64,000 bases of DNA from Sclerurus mexicanus (Eukaryota; Chordata; Aves; Passeriformes; Furnariidae): the NCBI GenBank assembly GCA_013396755.1, contig VWZF01002603.1, positions 255,912 through 319,911 of the forward strand, in the 5' to 3' direction. The notes under the pieces were generated by a model. It saw nothing but the letters and a program-made list of their open reading frames with translations, had not been told where the DNA came from and made no database searches. This document shows positions 20,901 to 34,189 of the stretch, piece by piece. Position 1 is the stretch's first letter. Every line of letters starts with the position of its first letter. Both the position numbers and the translations under genes were made by a program.

Positions 20901-23900
20901 AACTGAACTAATTTAACCTTCTTGCTGCTTGCCAGCATATTGACAGAACCTTTGGTAACGTGTTCATCAAGAAGCAGCTGAGTTGTGCGGGGTTGGGCAC
21001 TGGGGGGACTGGGGTTTTTTGGGACTTGTAGTGGTAGCTCAAGGGAAGAGACTCACATGGGATCATGGGGGTTGTGGAGCAGCTCCTGCCATCTTTCTTC
21101 AGGCCCATGGAGGTCTTCTCATGGGTTCCACTTGTGAGACACCCCAGTTCAGCATGAGTGGTATGTAGCAGAGCTTTGCCTTAGTAAGCCCTGAATGAAG
21201 ATGGCAGTCTTAACTCTGATTTATTGACCTCTGGTGCTGGACCCACACTGGTGTCTGGGTGAGTTTTGCTCAGAACCATGAGTGGGAGTGCCCATGGTAG
21301 GATTTGGAGACTGGGACTCTGCAGAGCAGCTGTGTCATTGTGTTGTGGTCATCCCCTGATGCTGAGGCTGGCCTGGACATGGCCAGAGGCAGGGTCCCCA
21401 AAAGGGATCTGACAGAGGCCAGCTGGACTTCTGGCATTGCACGTTAATGGTTTATTAAGATAGAAAAAGACGAGGAGGGGAAAATGCCAAGCTCTGTGGT
21501 CTAATCCCTGTGTCTTGCCCTGTGGCTATATGAGAAATCCCTGAAGTTTACAAGCTCTCTGTATGAAAGTTGTTCTGCTTGCTGGGAACTCAGCTCTCGG
21601 TTTTGTCCTATTAAGCATCGAGCTCAGCTCTAGTGGAAAAAAGCCCCTTTAAAGCCATCAATGAGCGTTGCTCTTAAGCTCAGGACTGCTGGCTTAGCCT
21701 GTAAAGAGCTTTGGCCAGGCTCAGGGGTGCTTTGCCTCTCAAAGCAGATTGCAGCTGGAGGTGAGGAAAGAAGATTCCTTGGCTCTTTTTCTCCGATCTC
21801 CACGTTGAGCCTTGCTGGGAAGGGGGAGTGTTTCCTGCAGGGCTTTGACTCGGTGCGCTCCCTCGGGCTGGTGGCAAATGAACCCTTGCAACATCACCGA
21901 GTGTTGAGTTTGGATAGGCATAGAGTGAGATGTTTAAGGTTCTTTTAGATTCTTATCTCCATTTGTCATGTTCTTTCATAGCCAATTAAGCAGATGCTGA
22001 ACCAAGTTAAAATTTACTGGTGGTACAGCTAACTCCAGCACTAGGAAATCTCGGAGACAAAGCTGTGGTCACCTCCCTGTCAGTGTGTCATTGGCTCATC
22101 TTCCCTAAGGCTGATACGTGTCAGCTGAAGGCTGCACCAGCACAGTGTGCATGAATTTGCTCGGAGGCTTCGGTGGCAGGACAGGCTTGTTGTCCTCGGC
22201 AAAACCTTCAGCAGGAGTGTCGAGGCTGGCTCTGATCCTCAACTTGCCCCTGCTGCTGGGGCTCAGGCAAAGTCAGCAGCTCTGTGGTGTTTTATAGAGT
22301 CTGAGGCACTCGCCGTGTGCTGTGGGGAAATATAATCCTGCGAGTGGCATATTTTAGTGGATGCAATTTCAGCAGAGCACAGCGCTGCTCCTGCAGGGCT
22401 CTTAGCTGGGAAATGGGCTGCCACAAGTCACCTAATACAGCTCAGGGCAGCGTGCCGTGATGAACCGTGATGGAAAGGAGGAAAAGCAGACATAAAGGGA
22501 GAAGGAGTAATGAGAGAGAAAAGGCTTGAAAACCCGACCATCATGGTTCGAGTCACACTAAAAGGATTATTTGGTCATGAGGAACGGGGTCAGAAATTCT
22601 ATATCCAACTGGAAGAACCGTGTGCTGTCCTATTACAGCAAGCTCTGCTTAAAACTTTTTAGATTTAACGTGTTGAAATACTATTACACATAGCCAGCTT
22701 TGGTCCAAGCCAGCAACTAATGTGAGTGCAATTAATCCACATAGAGATGACACCTTTTGTCAGCAACAGGTAATCTTTCCTAGCAAAGGTAAAGCTGAGC
22801 AAGCAGTTGAAAGGGAAATCATTAGCGATGTTCCTCTGCTATCACAGTTTGTCTTCACATCCTGTTACTCCCCTGGATGGATGAGCTAAATGCAGAGAAT
22901 AACAAAACAAGAAAAAGCCCTTTGAGAGCTTCTGAAACCGTTCTTGCTGGAAAGGAAAAGCTTCCCTTTGTATATGTTGATATTTCTTAAATGAGATGCT
23001 TTGATGGTCCCTGAGGGATTTAGCTCGTCTCACAATGAAAGTGGAAATTAAAGGAATTATATGATTTGTAAGACAATTGTATTGTGTGAAGAAAGATTGG
23101 TTACAAGTGCCTTTGCTCAGTTTTAGCACATTTAGGCATGTTTATGTCCATGACTTCTTTGCTGGAGTCTCCGTCAGAAATATGGCCCCCATTTGGGTAT
23201 CACACAGGATGCAGCATTAGACTGTTTTCCACAGCCTGGGCAGCCAGCACTGCTGGAGACTGTCTGGGGACCTCTGCAGAAATGTCAATTAGCCATAAAA
23301 GTTCTGCAAACAAGCATTATGCCACCTCCTTATGCCTCCCCTGCTGCTGCTCACAGTCACATAGTAATGTCCAGAGCTAAAAAATGGATGTCAGGGGCTT
23401 CTGCGGCTCCTCTGATGCTCTGAGTTCAGTGTGGTGCTTTTCTGGACATGCTCTCACATGGAAATTGGGCTGTCAAATTGAAAACAGAGGATTTAGCCAT
23501 TGGTATCCTTTCTCAAGGGATGTTTTTCAGATTGGAGTGGCTGTAGTTTGCATCTAATTCGTCTCAAGCCAAACACCTTTGCTTTCAGTTCCTGTCTGTG
23601 CTTTTCTCTCGGATGGCGTTTCTGCAGATGATTTGGGAATTCCTCAGCTCCTGGGGATCAGCAGGCATTATTATTTACCATTTCTATCCACAGTTCCTCC
23701 ACATATTTATTTATTACTGCAATCCCCTTGATTTTAAAAAGGAAAGCCCAGATGTCTGAGCAGTGTCTGTCTCTTCTCTGGTATAATTAAGTATCTATTC
23801 AGAGTGCTGCATAGATTGCCCCATCAGGGGTTGTGTAACTCAGGGAGGTTTTCCCACATGGAAATCCCTTCCCTGACCTCCTCAAGGAGAATGAGGTATG

Positions 23901-25980
23901 GATCTCTCCTACCTGTGTGAGGTGGAAGAAGCAGCTCAGAAGCCTTCCCAGCACTGCCATCATGGAGACACAAAGCTGGGGCAGAAAAAGGATGCAGCAC
24001 AAATTACCACGTTGGGGACATCCTTGAAAGGGAGATGAAAATTAACAGAGCAGTTAAGTGAGGGGCTGGAGAGTATGCCTGCTCACTGCTCTGCAGCACC
24101 ACCTGAAAAACATGTTCTGGTGCTGAGGGCCAAGGGGAGGACTTGGGACCTTCTTCCATTGGGCAAGTGCTTTGGTACCACATGTTGTGATACTTTCTGT
24201 GAGTCTGATATGAGTCTTTAGTTGACTTTTCCTACCCCAACAGGATGCACCTCCTAACTGAGGGCTACAAATCTGATGCATGTCACCCACCTGGCACTGA
24301 GTTTGTCAGGTCACACAGCGTTTGGGTTGCAAGCTGATACGGGCTTTTCTGAGCAGTCAGGGCTGTGCAGGTCTGATATCTACTGCTCCTTTGCATGGAG
24401 CTGCTTCCTCTCCTTTGAAACCCTCTGTGAGCTCCACAGATGAAGGGTGCTCTGGCACACCCGTGCTTGTTACTTGGCTTAACTCGTTTGTTCTTTCAAG
24501 TTTTCATTATCCAGATGGGAGCAACTTCAAAGTGCTGTTTTCAGCAAGACACATTCACCCTTATGAGCTGAATATGCCCAAAGACAGTTTCCTGCAGGAC
24601 TTAGCCTTTTTTTTCCAAATGGATAGTATTTCAGTCTGCTTCATGGTTCGACCAGGATCGCTAGCAGTCAAATCTGTCATGATCCAAAGGTGTTTGAGGG
24701 CATATTTTTCCTAAGCCTGGGTGCAGGCATAAAGGCCTCAGCTGCAGAAGGCCTCCAGGTTTACCCCTGCTCCACATAAAAAAATAATAATGAATGTTTT
24801 TATTAATAAAAGTGAAGACCATCGTTTATGCACTTCTAATCCTGGACTAATTAAATGGCTGGAGGGAAGGATGATTCAAACCAACACTCACGGTGCTCAA
24901 GGGGTTCCTCTTCTCTATGTTTGAATGTGTCTCTAGGAACAAATTTGTTATATCTCGTAAATAATTTATTATTCTCTTTTTTTAAAAGCTGCTTTCTGGG
25001 TATATAGAAAAGTCACTGTATTTGGTGTGGTGTATCATGGTGTATCACACAAACCTAAGGTGACTGGTGAGAATTCAAAGGGAATGGTGTGAGATCTTGC
25101 AGAAGAGCATTCCTGGGAGAAGCGATCCAAGTATGAGGGATCTGCCTGCAATGAAGACACAGCCTTGCAGAGGTTTTGCTGCTGGGAGCTCCCACTGTGT
25201 GTCTTGTGATGTTAGGGGCCACAAAACACCTCAGCATAAGGAATTTTTCAGTTCTCTGTGAATATCAGCTTTCATCAAAAAAGCGTTTTATTTCTTACTT
25301 CAGTCCTCATGACTTAAGAAAAATGGTCAGAAATGTGGCCCTGCAGGCTCAAAACTCCAGCAAAAAGAACTGAGGTTGACTTAACATTTATCTCGTGATT
25401 AATATTGGGGCTGACTTGCCAATTTATACTACTTGAAAGGCCAACTTAAATAACCTGTAGCATTTATATACTACCATTCAGATGTGGATTGAAAAGCCCT
25501 TTCAGATGTGAAACTCTGTCCCCTGTGATATACCCGAGATAGAATGTTGCTGTGAATTCGGGCTGATTTGGTCTCATTTTTCTATGGTGATTTTTCTTAA
25601 TTCTGTCTCACTTTTCTGTGAGTGATGGGCTGTACCTACGAGCTGCTCTCACTGGGATCTATAGAACCCTGCAATATCTAGTGATTTCACCACAAAATTA
25701 TCTGGCTGGGGATTTCACCTGCCTGAAAGCTAATCTAGAGAAGGGCATGTGTACAGAAAAAGACTGAAAACCGAGAGGTGATATTAACAAAACTGAGCCA
25801 GGAAATCCCCCAGGAAGAAGAGCAGCTCCATGTATTCCCCAGCTGAATTAGCTCATAGGTCTTCAAGAATATATCCAGCTTGGGAGCAAAAAAGAGTGCC
25901 TTTCCCCTGCTAGCTTTTGAAAATGGTCTTTGCTTGAGTAATGCCAAGCTGCTTTGAGGTAAACAGGTATAGGAATAAAA
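20901..25980. other. Intergenic DNA, no supported gene
   Basis: Short frames throughout, none with splice context or family signature. A TTTATTAAG (AATAAA on the minus strand) at about 21451 with nearby GC-rich DNA was considered as an LTR edge but no TG...CA ends with flanking repeats were found. At 25033-25047 'gtgtatcatg gtgtatcaca' is a short direct repeat. Confidence 0.4.
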
Positions 25981-26118
25981 TCACAGAATCAGCAAAATTG
26001 GATTGGGTTGGAAGGGACCTTAGATATCATCTAGTTCCAACCCCCTTGCCGTGGGCAGGGATGCCACCTACTAGATCAGGTTGCTCAGAGCCCCTGGCCT
26101 TGAACATTGCCAGGGATG
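25981..26118 (-). mobile_element. CR1 LINE 3' end fragment
   Basis: The plus strand shows the classic reverse-complement CR1 end: 'tcacagaatc', 'gggttggaagggacctta', 'atcatctagttccaaccccc', 'gtgggcagggatgccaccta', 'agatcaggttgctcagagcccc', 'ggccttgaacattgccaggga'. About 138 bp, only mildly diverged. A 'gattctatgattt' stretch follows at 26127-26139. Confidence 0.92.
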
Positions 26119-27170
26119 TCTATCATGATTCTATGATTTGTGAATAAATAAGCACCTATTGGGAAAGGTTGGGTTGTTCACCATGAGTTAGTTGGCCCAG
26201 AAAGGCTTGGAAGCGATCAAACACAACCTCCAAGCTATCCCTGTGGCCAGTCTTCCTTAGCTCTTCTTTCCCCACTTTCTCAGAAATGATAGGCATAATT
26301 TTCCACTGAGAGATAATTTACAGGGCAAACAAATTCACAGCAGCAGGAAGAGCCAAGCAGCACACCCCAGGAATCTCACTGCTGCATGGTAAATGTAGCA
26401 ACAATTGCTGTACGCTGATTTTGGCATCTCTGGCTCCACTGTAAATATTTTTTCTTGCCACCATTTAGGAGGGAATTTTCTGTGAGCTGCTGGTGGCTCA
26501 GCACAGCTCCCTTACCAAAATCTTACCATTTTTTGCTTTTCATTACCATCCCCCAATGCACACTCACCTTGTGCACCCCCAAACAGGATAAATGTCTTGG
26601 TGATCCTCAAGTGCCTGACCCTCTCCTTGCCATACTGGGCTTCTTTCAGCTTCGGTTTTCCCCAGCACCTCGAGCTTTTCTAGTTCTTCCCGGTTTCTAG
26701 TTCTTCACCTCTATGCTGATAAAGCCGCTGATTTCCACTTCATATCTTTCTTCCCTATGGATATTATGTGTCTGTTTAAGCATCCCACAGTTGGCTTCAC
26801 CTGCCCTTCAGGTGTCCCAGACAGAGGTGCTGGGGAAGGGATAAGGGGAAGGGATAAGGGCAATACACTCTGGGAAGCTGCCAGGGGATTTATGCAGCGA
26901 TGCTCTGAGCACGTTTGAGAAGTATAAAGTGTGTTTGTCAGGTTTCAGGGCTATGTTTAGAGACAACCCGCCTCAGAGCATGTGAAAAATAAAAAGCTGA
27001 TTTAGGAGAACAGGCATTTAAAAGGCAAAGCAGAACATGTGTGTATGTGTGGGATACATGACTTACGCTCTGCCTTGGGAACACCAGCCCATTCCTAGCT
27101 GTGCATGGCAAAGGGAGTTGTGTGCAGAGGCTTTGCAGGGGCAGGGGGTGTTTCCCTTTGCAGCCCAACG
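26119..27170. other. Intergenic DNA, short tandem repeat only
   Basis: No gene is seen. At 26836-26866 the unit 'aagggataagggg' occurs about twice in tandem. Short frames are chance. Confidence 0.4.
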
Positions 27171-27950
27171 TGAGTCACACTGTAATCGTCTGCAAAGGAT
27201 GTGCTTGGGGAAGGAGTGATATTTAATTCATGCATGAGCATAATTAAAGCAGATTTAGTCTGCAAAATCAGCTCGGGAGAGCGCTCTGATTACCACCTCT
27301 CTGCTCCTCCCTGCACCTCCTCCTGGAGAAAGGCACAAGGTAGAGGTGGTGGGAGCTATCCCTTCATCTGCTGAGATTAAGGTGTGATTTGCCCCCGCAT
27401 CCGAGGTGGACAGTATCACTAACCAAATCAGATTAGAGAACACAGCAGAGCGAGCGGCAGGGCTGCAGGAAAGGTAGGAACAGGGCAGTTTTGAAGTCTG
27501 GAGTTCTCCTCCCAGGGAGTGAATGGGACGAGATGAAAGGATGAGATCAGTGAGCAGATGAAGCGCAGAAGTTGATAAAATCCTCAGACTTTGCAAGATT
27601 TACCTGAGCCTATTAGAATGCAGAGGGTTTCCCTCACCGGGACCACAGGAATGAAAGTGTGATTGACAGCGCAGCCAAGCTTTTCACCTGAAAGCAAAAT
27701 CAGGAGGGCATGGAAAATAAACAATGCCGGGGCTTGGAAAGCCCTTGCAAATGACTCTGAGGCAAGAACAGGAGAAGGGATGTTCAGTGTGAATGCCAGA
27801 TCAGCGTTATTCACTGCGAGGGTGGTAAAGGGCTTGGCTGTCATGCTCAAAACCAAGTGCTGCAGGCAGCGTCCGCCTCGTCAGGATAGCCTTGGAACTG
27901 GGAGCCGTGCAGAGGGCGGTGGATGCATCCCACTGAATATTTCCTGATGG
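27171..27950. promoter_or_regulatory. Candidate enhancer-like block with AP-1 and octamer-like sites
   Basis: Repeat-free sequence holding TGAGTCA (27171-27177), GCATAATTAAAGC (about 27238), ATCAGATTAGAG (about 27427), TTGCAAATGACTC (about 27745) and several isolated CpGs. Overlapping frames on opposite strands (27584-27856 minus, 27663-27947 plus) show that neither is a clear gene. The function is inferred from motif density. Confidence 0.28.
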
Positions 27951-30638
27951 CTTGGTGAGAAACCTGACTCAGGTTTGTAGAGATGCTCTGAATCCCTTCT
28001 TAGCCCTGCAGACAGGAGCCAGGATTTTTCACAGCTGTGTTGTCAGCTTTGCTCACCTCCAGGGATGTAACCGTGTCCTTGCTCTGTAAGGCAGGACTGT
28101 AAATCACTATAGTTCATTCACACGGCCAGGGCTGGAAACCATCACAGTTCCTTGTATTTTCTCCAGTCCTGTTGGATCCTCCAGGCTTTCTTTATATTGT
28201 TTTTTTAAAATATATTTTTAATTTCTTGGCTCATCTTCTTATTGCAGTATGTGCATTTAACTCAAAAATAATGCTTTGGAATTAGTGTCTAGAGAATTAA
28301 CCATGCTTTTGTGAGAAGACCATTAGCACAAACAGCAAGGAATCCAGCAGGAGGACTGATAAAAATCAGGAGTCAGAGAGCTCAGGAGGGGAGGCTTAAT
28401 TAGCCTGTGAGGTTTTTCTTTAAAATTCTTAAAAAATTAGAGATCTTCTCCATGCATTTATTACGGGCTCCTGAATGACTTTCATTTAGGAGCTTAAGGG
28501 TTTGACCTAAATCTTGTTCTTGTTATACGCCAGGGGGATTGCAGCATTAAGTACAAGTAAGCCTGGAAGCTGAAGATGAATCTTCCAAGAAGTTGTCCCA
28601 ACTCCAAAGCCAACACAGTCAGAATCTCTTCCCTTGCAGGAATAGGGAGGCTTTGAAGCCAGATTCTTGGTTTAGGAGTTCTGAAGGGAGGAAACAAGAC
28701 TATAGACTGCTTTCCCAAGTTTACACGTTGAAGGCGATTTAACTGGAGGTTGCAGATGAAAGGCTGGATTTGTTTAGTCCCTGTCTCCTGGGAAATTACC
28801 GGAGTCTTTGAGGAATGCTACAAACCTCTAGGCAGGCACTTGTTGTCCCTCTGGACACGTGGCAAATCAGCTTTTTAGAATTTTCAGTTGTTTCTAAGAA
28901 TATAAATAGGAGAAAATCATGTTTATGAGAATGTAACACTTCCTCAGAGCACAGGGGTAGCCAAGCCCATGGCTGAAACGTTGAACACCATCCAGGGAAG
29001 TGGAGAAGAGGCAAACACCTTGAGCCTGGTGGTATCAGCAGTGTTTTCTCTCTTACTTTGTGTGCATGTGAAGAAATTAATTACTTCACCAAACTTCACT
29101 GCAGTTTGATTCAGTCAGATAATGTACCTGAAACTGAAACAAGGGGCATGAATTTTTGCTTGCTGTAAGTATTCACAACCCAAACACTGTAAAGTCATGC
29201 CATGTCATGAGGCATGGACAAGCCAGAGAAACTAGTTGAGTAGCTGACTAAGTTGGCCATTGCTAGGGGGGGGGCTGGCAGGGTGAAAACTGTTCTAAAC
29301 ATATGTCTAGAAGACATGGAAGTTGCTGAAAGGTGAGAGAGATGAGGAGAAAAACCCATTTGTGCCAGCAGAGATGCGAGAATCTACTCCCAGACCTTTG
29401 CCTCTTGACCTGTCTCATCCCAAAGTGACAGTAGTCTGGGATCAGTCTGGGATCTCTGAAAAGACTCTGGAAAGCCTTTTATCACTAGCCTGCCTTCAAA
29501 ACCAAGAAGGAGTTTTTCTCCTCCAGGGCTCCAGCAGTGCAGTGTCCTGGGAAGAAACCACTCCAGCACCTTCCCCCTGCCTCCTGGCATTCCATCTGCC
29601 TTCCAGCCCACGGTGAAGAGCCCGTGGCGCCGGCCCAGCAGTGACCTGTGGTGTTCAGTGACCCCTCTCTCACAGCGAGATGTTGTGTCAGTGTCTGCCA
29701 TGTGGAGGCTGTTCTGCCCTGCCCTGCCTTCCACCCTAAGTGGTTGGTTCAGTTTGGTTAATTAGGTGTCTGGGCACAGTGAGCTCCTCAATTAATTCAC
29801 TGCATGCTGAAGGATGTTTATCCCTGGGCAGCATATGCTCAAATTTCCCAATTATGCTTTTTTTCTTGCAGCAGAGGCTTTCCATACCCTTTCTCGATTT
29901 CTGATTTTCCAAGTGTCTTTCTCAAAATGGCGTTTTTTAGTGAAGGGAGACTGCTTTCCTGGACATTCCTTGGAACCTTGGTGATAGTACCACTTTTCTC
30001 CCTCTTTTACAAGCATTTTATCATTTTGTCTATTCCTACCATTACACTCTTTATCCTGAATCTTTTTGGAAGACAGCATTCTTTTTTTCCCAAAACCCCT
30101 TTTTTTTTGTCTCTTTCACAGACTGACAGTAGCAAGCCTCGCTGCTTCTTTGTCTCTTCTTAAGTTCATCTGCACTGAGCAGGTTGGATTTCTCTGGATT
30201 CCAGTTGTAAAAACCCAACCTTGCATTTATACAAAGGGGGGAAATGTGTTCCTATTACAGATTGATTAACACCAAGTGCAAGAGCTGCACAGAAGTGTTG
30301 GCGCTAAGCACTTACCACTAATTCTTCATCCTGCCCAGGCAGACCTTACCACTGGCTCGACATCCCAAGATACAGGGAAGACCCTGTGGGTGGAGGAGGT
30401 GGGGAGAGGTGAAGAACAAGGCAGTGCTCCTGTATGCTGCTCCCATGGAGGATCTCAACAGGTTGAAATAGCTGGTTTGCCTCTGCACTCTCAAGGCATT
30501 TTATTGCAGGGCAAACATTTCACGTCAGCCTCCTCTGGCAGCCCAGGCTTTCCTGGGATGCTGCTTTTCTTGTTAAGACACTGGTACCTGTAAGGATACG
30601 TGTAAACAGTGAAATTCACATGGAGGAAAGACAACACT
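27951..30638. other. Intergenic DNA, no supported gene
   Basis: A short G-run lies at about 29267-29274 and T-runs near 30086-30110. Frames such as 29384-29734 (minus) and 29804-30163 (plus) have no family signature. No repeat family is recognised. Confidence 0.4.
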
Positions 30639-30730
30639 CATAGAATCATGGTTTGAGTTGAAAGGGACCTTAAAGCTCATCTCCCCTGCATGGGTCCTGA
30701 AGGGACACCTTCCATCATACTGGAGGGTCC
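30639..30730 (-). mobile_element. CR1 LINE 3' end fragment, degraded
   Basis: The plus strand reads 'catagaatcatggtttgagttgaaagggaccttaaagctcatct', then 'agggacaccttccatcatactgg'. This is a short, diverged reverse-complement CR1 end of about 90 bp. Confidence 0.78.
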
Positions 30731-33700
30731 AAGGGAAGGAAGCAGGAGCGGTGGATTGGGACGTAAATACAAACAATATATTCTATTTTTATTCTAGTGC
30801 TGTAACACTGAAGAGGGAGATATTTATGGTCTCTGCTGTTGGTGTCCTTTCTCCTGTTCACTGACTTGGCCACTGTCCCTGTAACAACCAGAAGTGCTTT
30901 AGTGAATAAGGGCTTGCAGCTGACAGCAATATCTCTGTGTCATATATAAACATGAGATGTACAGTCACTGCTTCACCTGGGCTTCAGGTACTTGGTTATA
31001 CAGCTCTGACCCGGTCCCCTCATGCCAGCTGTGCACATCTGCTCCCAGATCCTCAGTTACATCAGACAGGGCTGCACCACGCTGATGAAGGCTGTGGAAG
31101 GATGAAGTGGCATCTAGAAGAGTCAGGAAAAGCTCCCTTGCACCAACAGCACCTCTCAACTCCTCAGAAATCTCAGTTCATCGCTGGCACAGATTTCCTG
31201 TGGATGTGCCCTAGCCTGATGGTACCTCACAATTTTTTTATGTGTTGTGTTGTTTTAACCACCTTTATTAATATCTTTGACCTTATCTCTTGGTCTGCTC
31301 TGTAAGAGTTTGAAAAAAAAGTTTAAAATAGTCTAACCCATCTAATGGATGAGATGGAAACTTCATTGACTGACTTACCCAGGAGAGATATGTGAAGCTC
31401 ATCACACCTAAATTAAATTATATCTTGAGCACCTTTCCTTTGAGCACTGTCATTTTCCTCCAAGAGGCTGTATAAATTGCTTTTTCATTTTATTTGATGT
31501 GGCAAAAAGCCAGGACTGGAATCTATCATTCTCCAAATCCTGAGCAGTGGCGATGGGTCAAAGCAATCTAACATGAAGGTTATTATCACAGAGTGTGTGG
31601 GTTAGCACGATTGAAGAAAATAATGTATTTGCCTGAATTAACACCTAAGTGTGTCCTGACACAGAAACTGTTCTCTTAAGACTTTTTTTTTTGATTCAGG
31701 AACTCCTGTGAACTTCATTGATTATCTCAGTCCTAGATTTCCCAAGAGTGACACAGGAGGCAAGTTAAGTTTATGGCAGAAAGTCTCCTAAAGATCGTGT
31801 AAATCTTTATACTAATTCTGTTAATGAAATAGGTGGGATAAGCTGAAACAGTGCCTGCTGGGTGAAAGTGAGTCGAACCGTACCAGGGATGAATTTTGAC
31901 TCGCTTATAAAAACATGAATACTAACAGCAGAATTTGTTTTATTCCCAGCCCAACTACGTGGAAGAAAGATGCTGTGGTGACCAAAGCTCTTGAACCACA
32001 GGCTGCACTTCAAGTGGCTCAGCAGTACCGCACTCCAGATCTATTGTCCCAAAACCTGGAGATCCTCACTGCCACAGATCCTCCTGGCATCTTACTGCGT
32101 GCAATGGGTGCATTCATGTTTATCTCGGTGCGCTTTAATTGTACCTACCTGAGGTGTGTATTAGCCAGCGCACACAGTGCAGATCCTCCTTCCAGATCCT
32201 CTTTGTGCATGACAGCAGCTTCATGGGCTGAAGTGTCCCAGCAATGGGTGGTTGCCCTACTTGTGTCCCCACCGCATGATTAGTAATTGCATTTGCACTG
32301 GTGCAAACTGAGAAGGAAAGCAAGCTATTGCTATTAATGCAAAAGAGCCTTGACTAGTTGGTTAGGATTTTAGTTTCTTTTGTCATATGTGTAATTTTAT
32401 ACATACATATTCACACACATATTTATATATGACTCCTGTGTCAATGTGACAGACTAAGAAGGATGGGACTGAAAGAGGTGAGAGTTATAGAAATGCAAAT
32501 TATTTCTGATGTCCAAGTATTTTTATTAATAGTACTTTGTGGTTAAAACAGGGCTTATGTCTTTTAAAGCACTGAAAATACTTCTAATCCCCACAACAGC
32601 TGTGAAGTCAGTGAGCATTTTTGTCCTATTGTTGTTTAAAACTAATGGATTTCTCTTGGCTTTTTTATAGCTTTCTGTGTTGGCAAGAAATGAACAAGAT
32701 ATGTTATACACTGATCAGATCCAAAGGCCTTTAGGAACAGCGAAAAGATGACCACTGATTGCTGAGCCTTGGATCAGACCCTAATATTTTCTTGGAGACG
32801 ACTTGTGTGGCAGCTCAATCCCATTTATGTTATGTTGCTTCCTGGTTTATGGTCCTTTTTGGGTTTGATTCAGTAAAGGAACCTGCTAAGAATCAGAGTT
32901 GAGCTAAGGCTGCTCATCCCACTCTGTATCCCAGCTCCTGGCCGAGGGTTTGCTTCTCACAGGACAGGGCTTTTCCTGAAGCTGGGAAGCTGTGCTGGCT
33001 GTGGGTGGCTGCTCCCTCATGGATTGTTTCTGCTCTCAGCAGAGGTCCCACACAGCTCCAGGTCTTGGCTTTCCAAAGGTGTTAGGTATCCTCACTCTTT
33101 GCATCACCTTACAACCATGTGAGTTGTCTCCCGCGATGCTGACAGCATTGATGTACTGTTCATTTTCAGGGCATCACTGGCCACCTGCCACTGGGTTTTA
33201 TGGTGTGGATGGACCTGTGAGTTTTCTGGTCCATTTTGTAGCATCACTTTGAAAATTGGGGCTTTTCTTTCATATTTCTCCTGCCCGCCTCCTGACAAGC
33301 TTTTCCAAGGCTGGCTGCAGAGTGGAAGGAGCACGGGGAGATTTTTCTTCTGGATCTCTCTTAATTTTTAACTAATCAGAGAGGTTCCTTTCTGGCTTGT
33401 GCTCTTTCCAGCTTCAGTGCTGCCATCTCATTAATTGCAGCCAGTTAGCACAGTGGCGATGCAGCCAAGTGTCAGCTGGTGTGTGCTTTTAGTCTCTTTT
33501 TATTTCAGCATAATTAGAGAGCATTCACCGACTCTCATGTTGCTCAAACACGCTCCTTTGTGGTGTTTCCTCTATTGTGTAGCTGTATCTGATGGCTCTT
33601 TGGCTGAACTTTGGCTTCTGCAGTGGGGAAAGGCAGCTGGGAGGAGGGTTTGTTCTTGGTGAGAAATGAAAACATGGCTTGGGATATAAAAGGGAAAGAT

Positions 33701-33864
33701 TGCAGGTATGAGATTGATGCCTTTGGATTTTAATATTTTTAATGTATTTGGAGATTTTAATATAGCTCTATAGTTTCTCACGCTTGAGGTAACAGCTAAC
33801 AGTTTTTAACAGTTTCTAAAGCTCTTTATCACAGTTTGTGGTTTGTGTTACGTTCCTGAATTTC
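30731..33864. other. Intergenic DNA, no supported gene
   Basis: Frames at 30937-31305 and 31915-32283 (both plus, about 122 codons) lack splice context and known motifs. An AT/AC-rich patch lies at 32397-32430. No retroelement is recognised. Confidence 0.4.
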
Positions 33865-34189
33865 TGTTTGGTGGTCTTTTCAAGGAGAAAGATTTAAGCA
33901 AGAACATCTTGTTTGGGACACACGCACCTGGACTGGAATAATAAGACATATATATATAAGGCCCAGAACCATTGGAGGGGCTCCAATGGGGCAGCTCTGA
34001 GGGTGGTACCAAGGACAAAAGGCTTTTGGGTTGGATGTAGCCATTAGATATGATAATTAAGTAGTGTTATAAATTTGTAAGAACCCTATACTGGGTGTGT
34101 GCCTATATACTCCATGCACCCAAAAGCTTTCATTAAAGAACTGCTCTCACTTTATCTATACTAATATTGTTTGGAAGTCTTTTACCTCA
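33865..34189 (+). mobile_element. Probable solo LTR, family uncertain
   Basis: A 325-bp segment begins TG and ends CA. Near-matching 5-bp flanks are ATTTC (33860-33864) and ATTTT (34190-34194). Inside, a TATA-like 'cctatatactcc' at about 34102 precedes ATTAAA at 34131, then 'gaactgctctcac' and a short tail, an order like U3-R-U5 of ERVL-type LTRs. The boundaries are not certain and the flanks mismatch at one base. Confidence 0.4.

Noticed and set aside
21360..21530. Possible LTR edge (AATAAA on the minus strand near 21453)
   Set aside because: No TG...CA ends with matching flanks could be found and no TATA box is correctly spaced.
22530..22560. 'ggttcgagtc' resembling a tRNA T-arm
   Set aside because: No acceptor stem, D-arm or anticodon arm can be placed around it.
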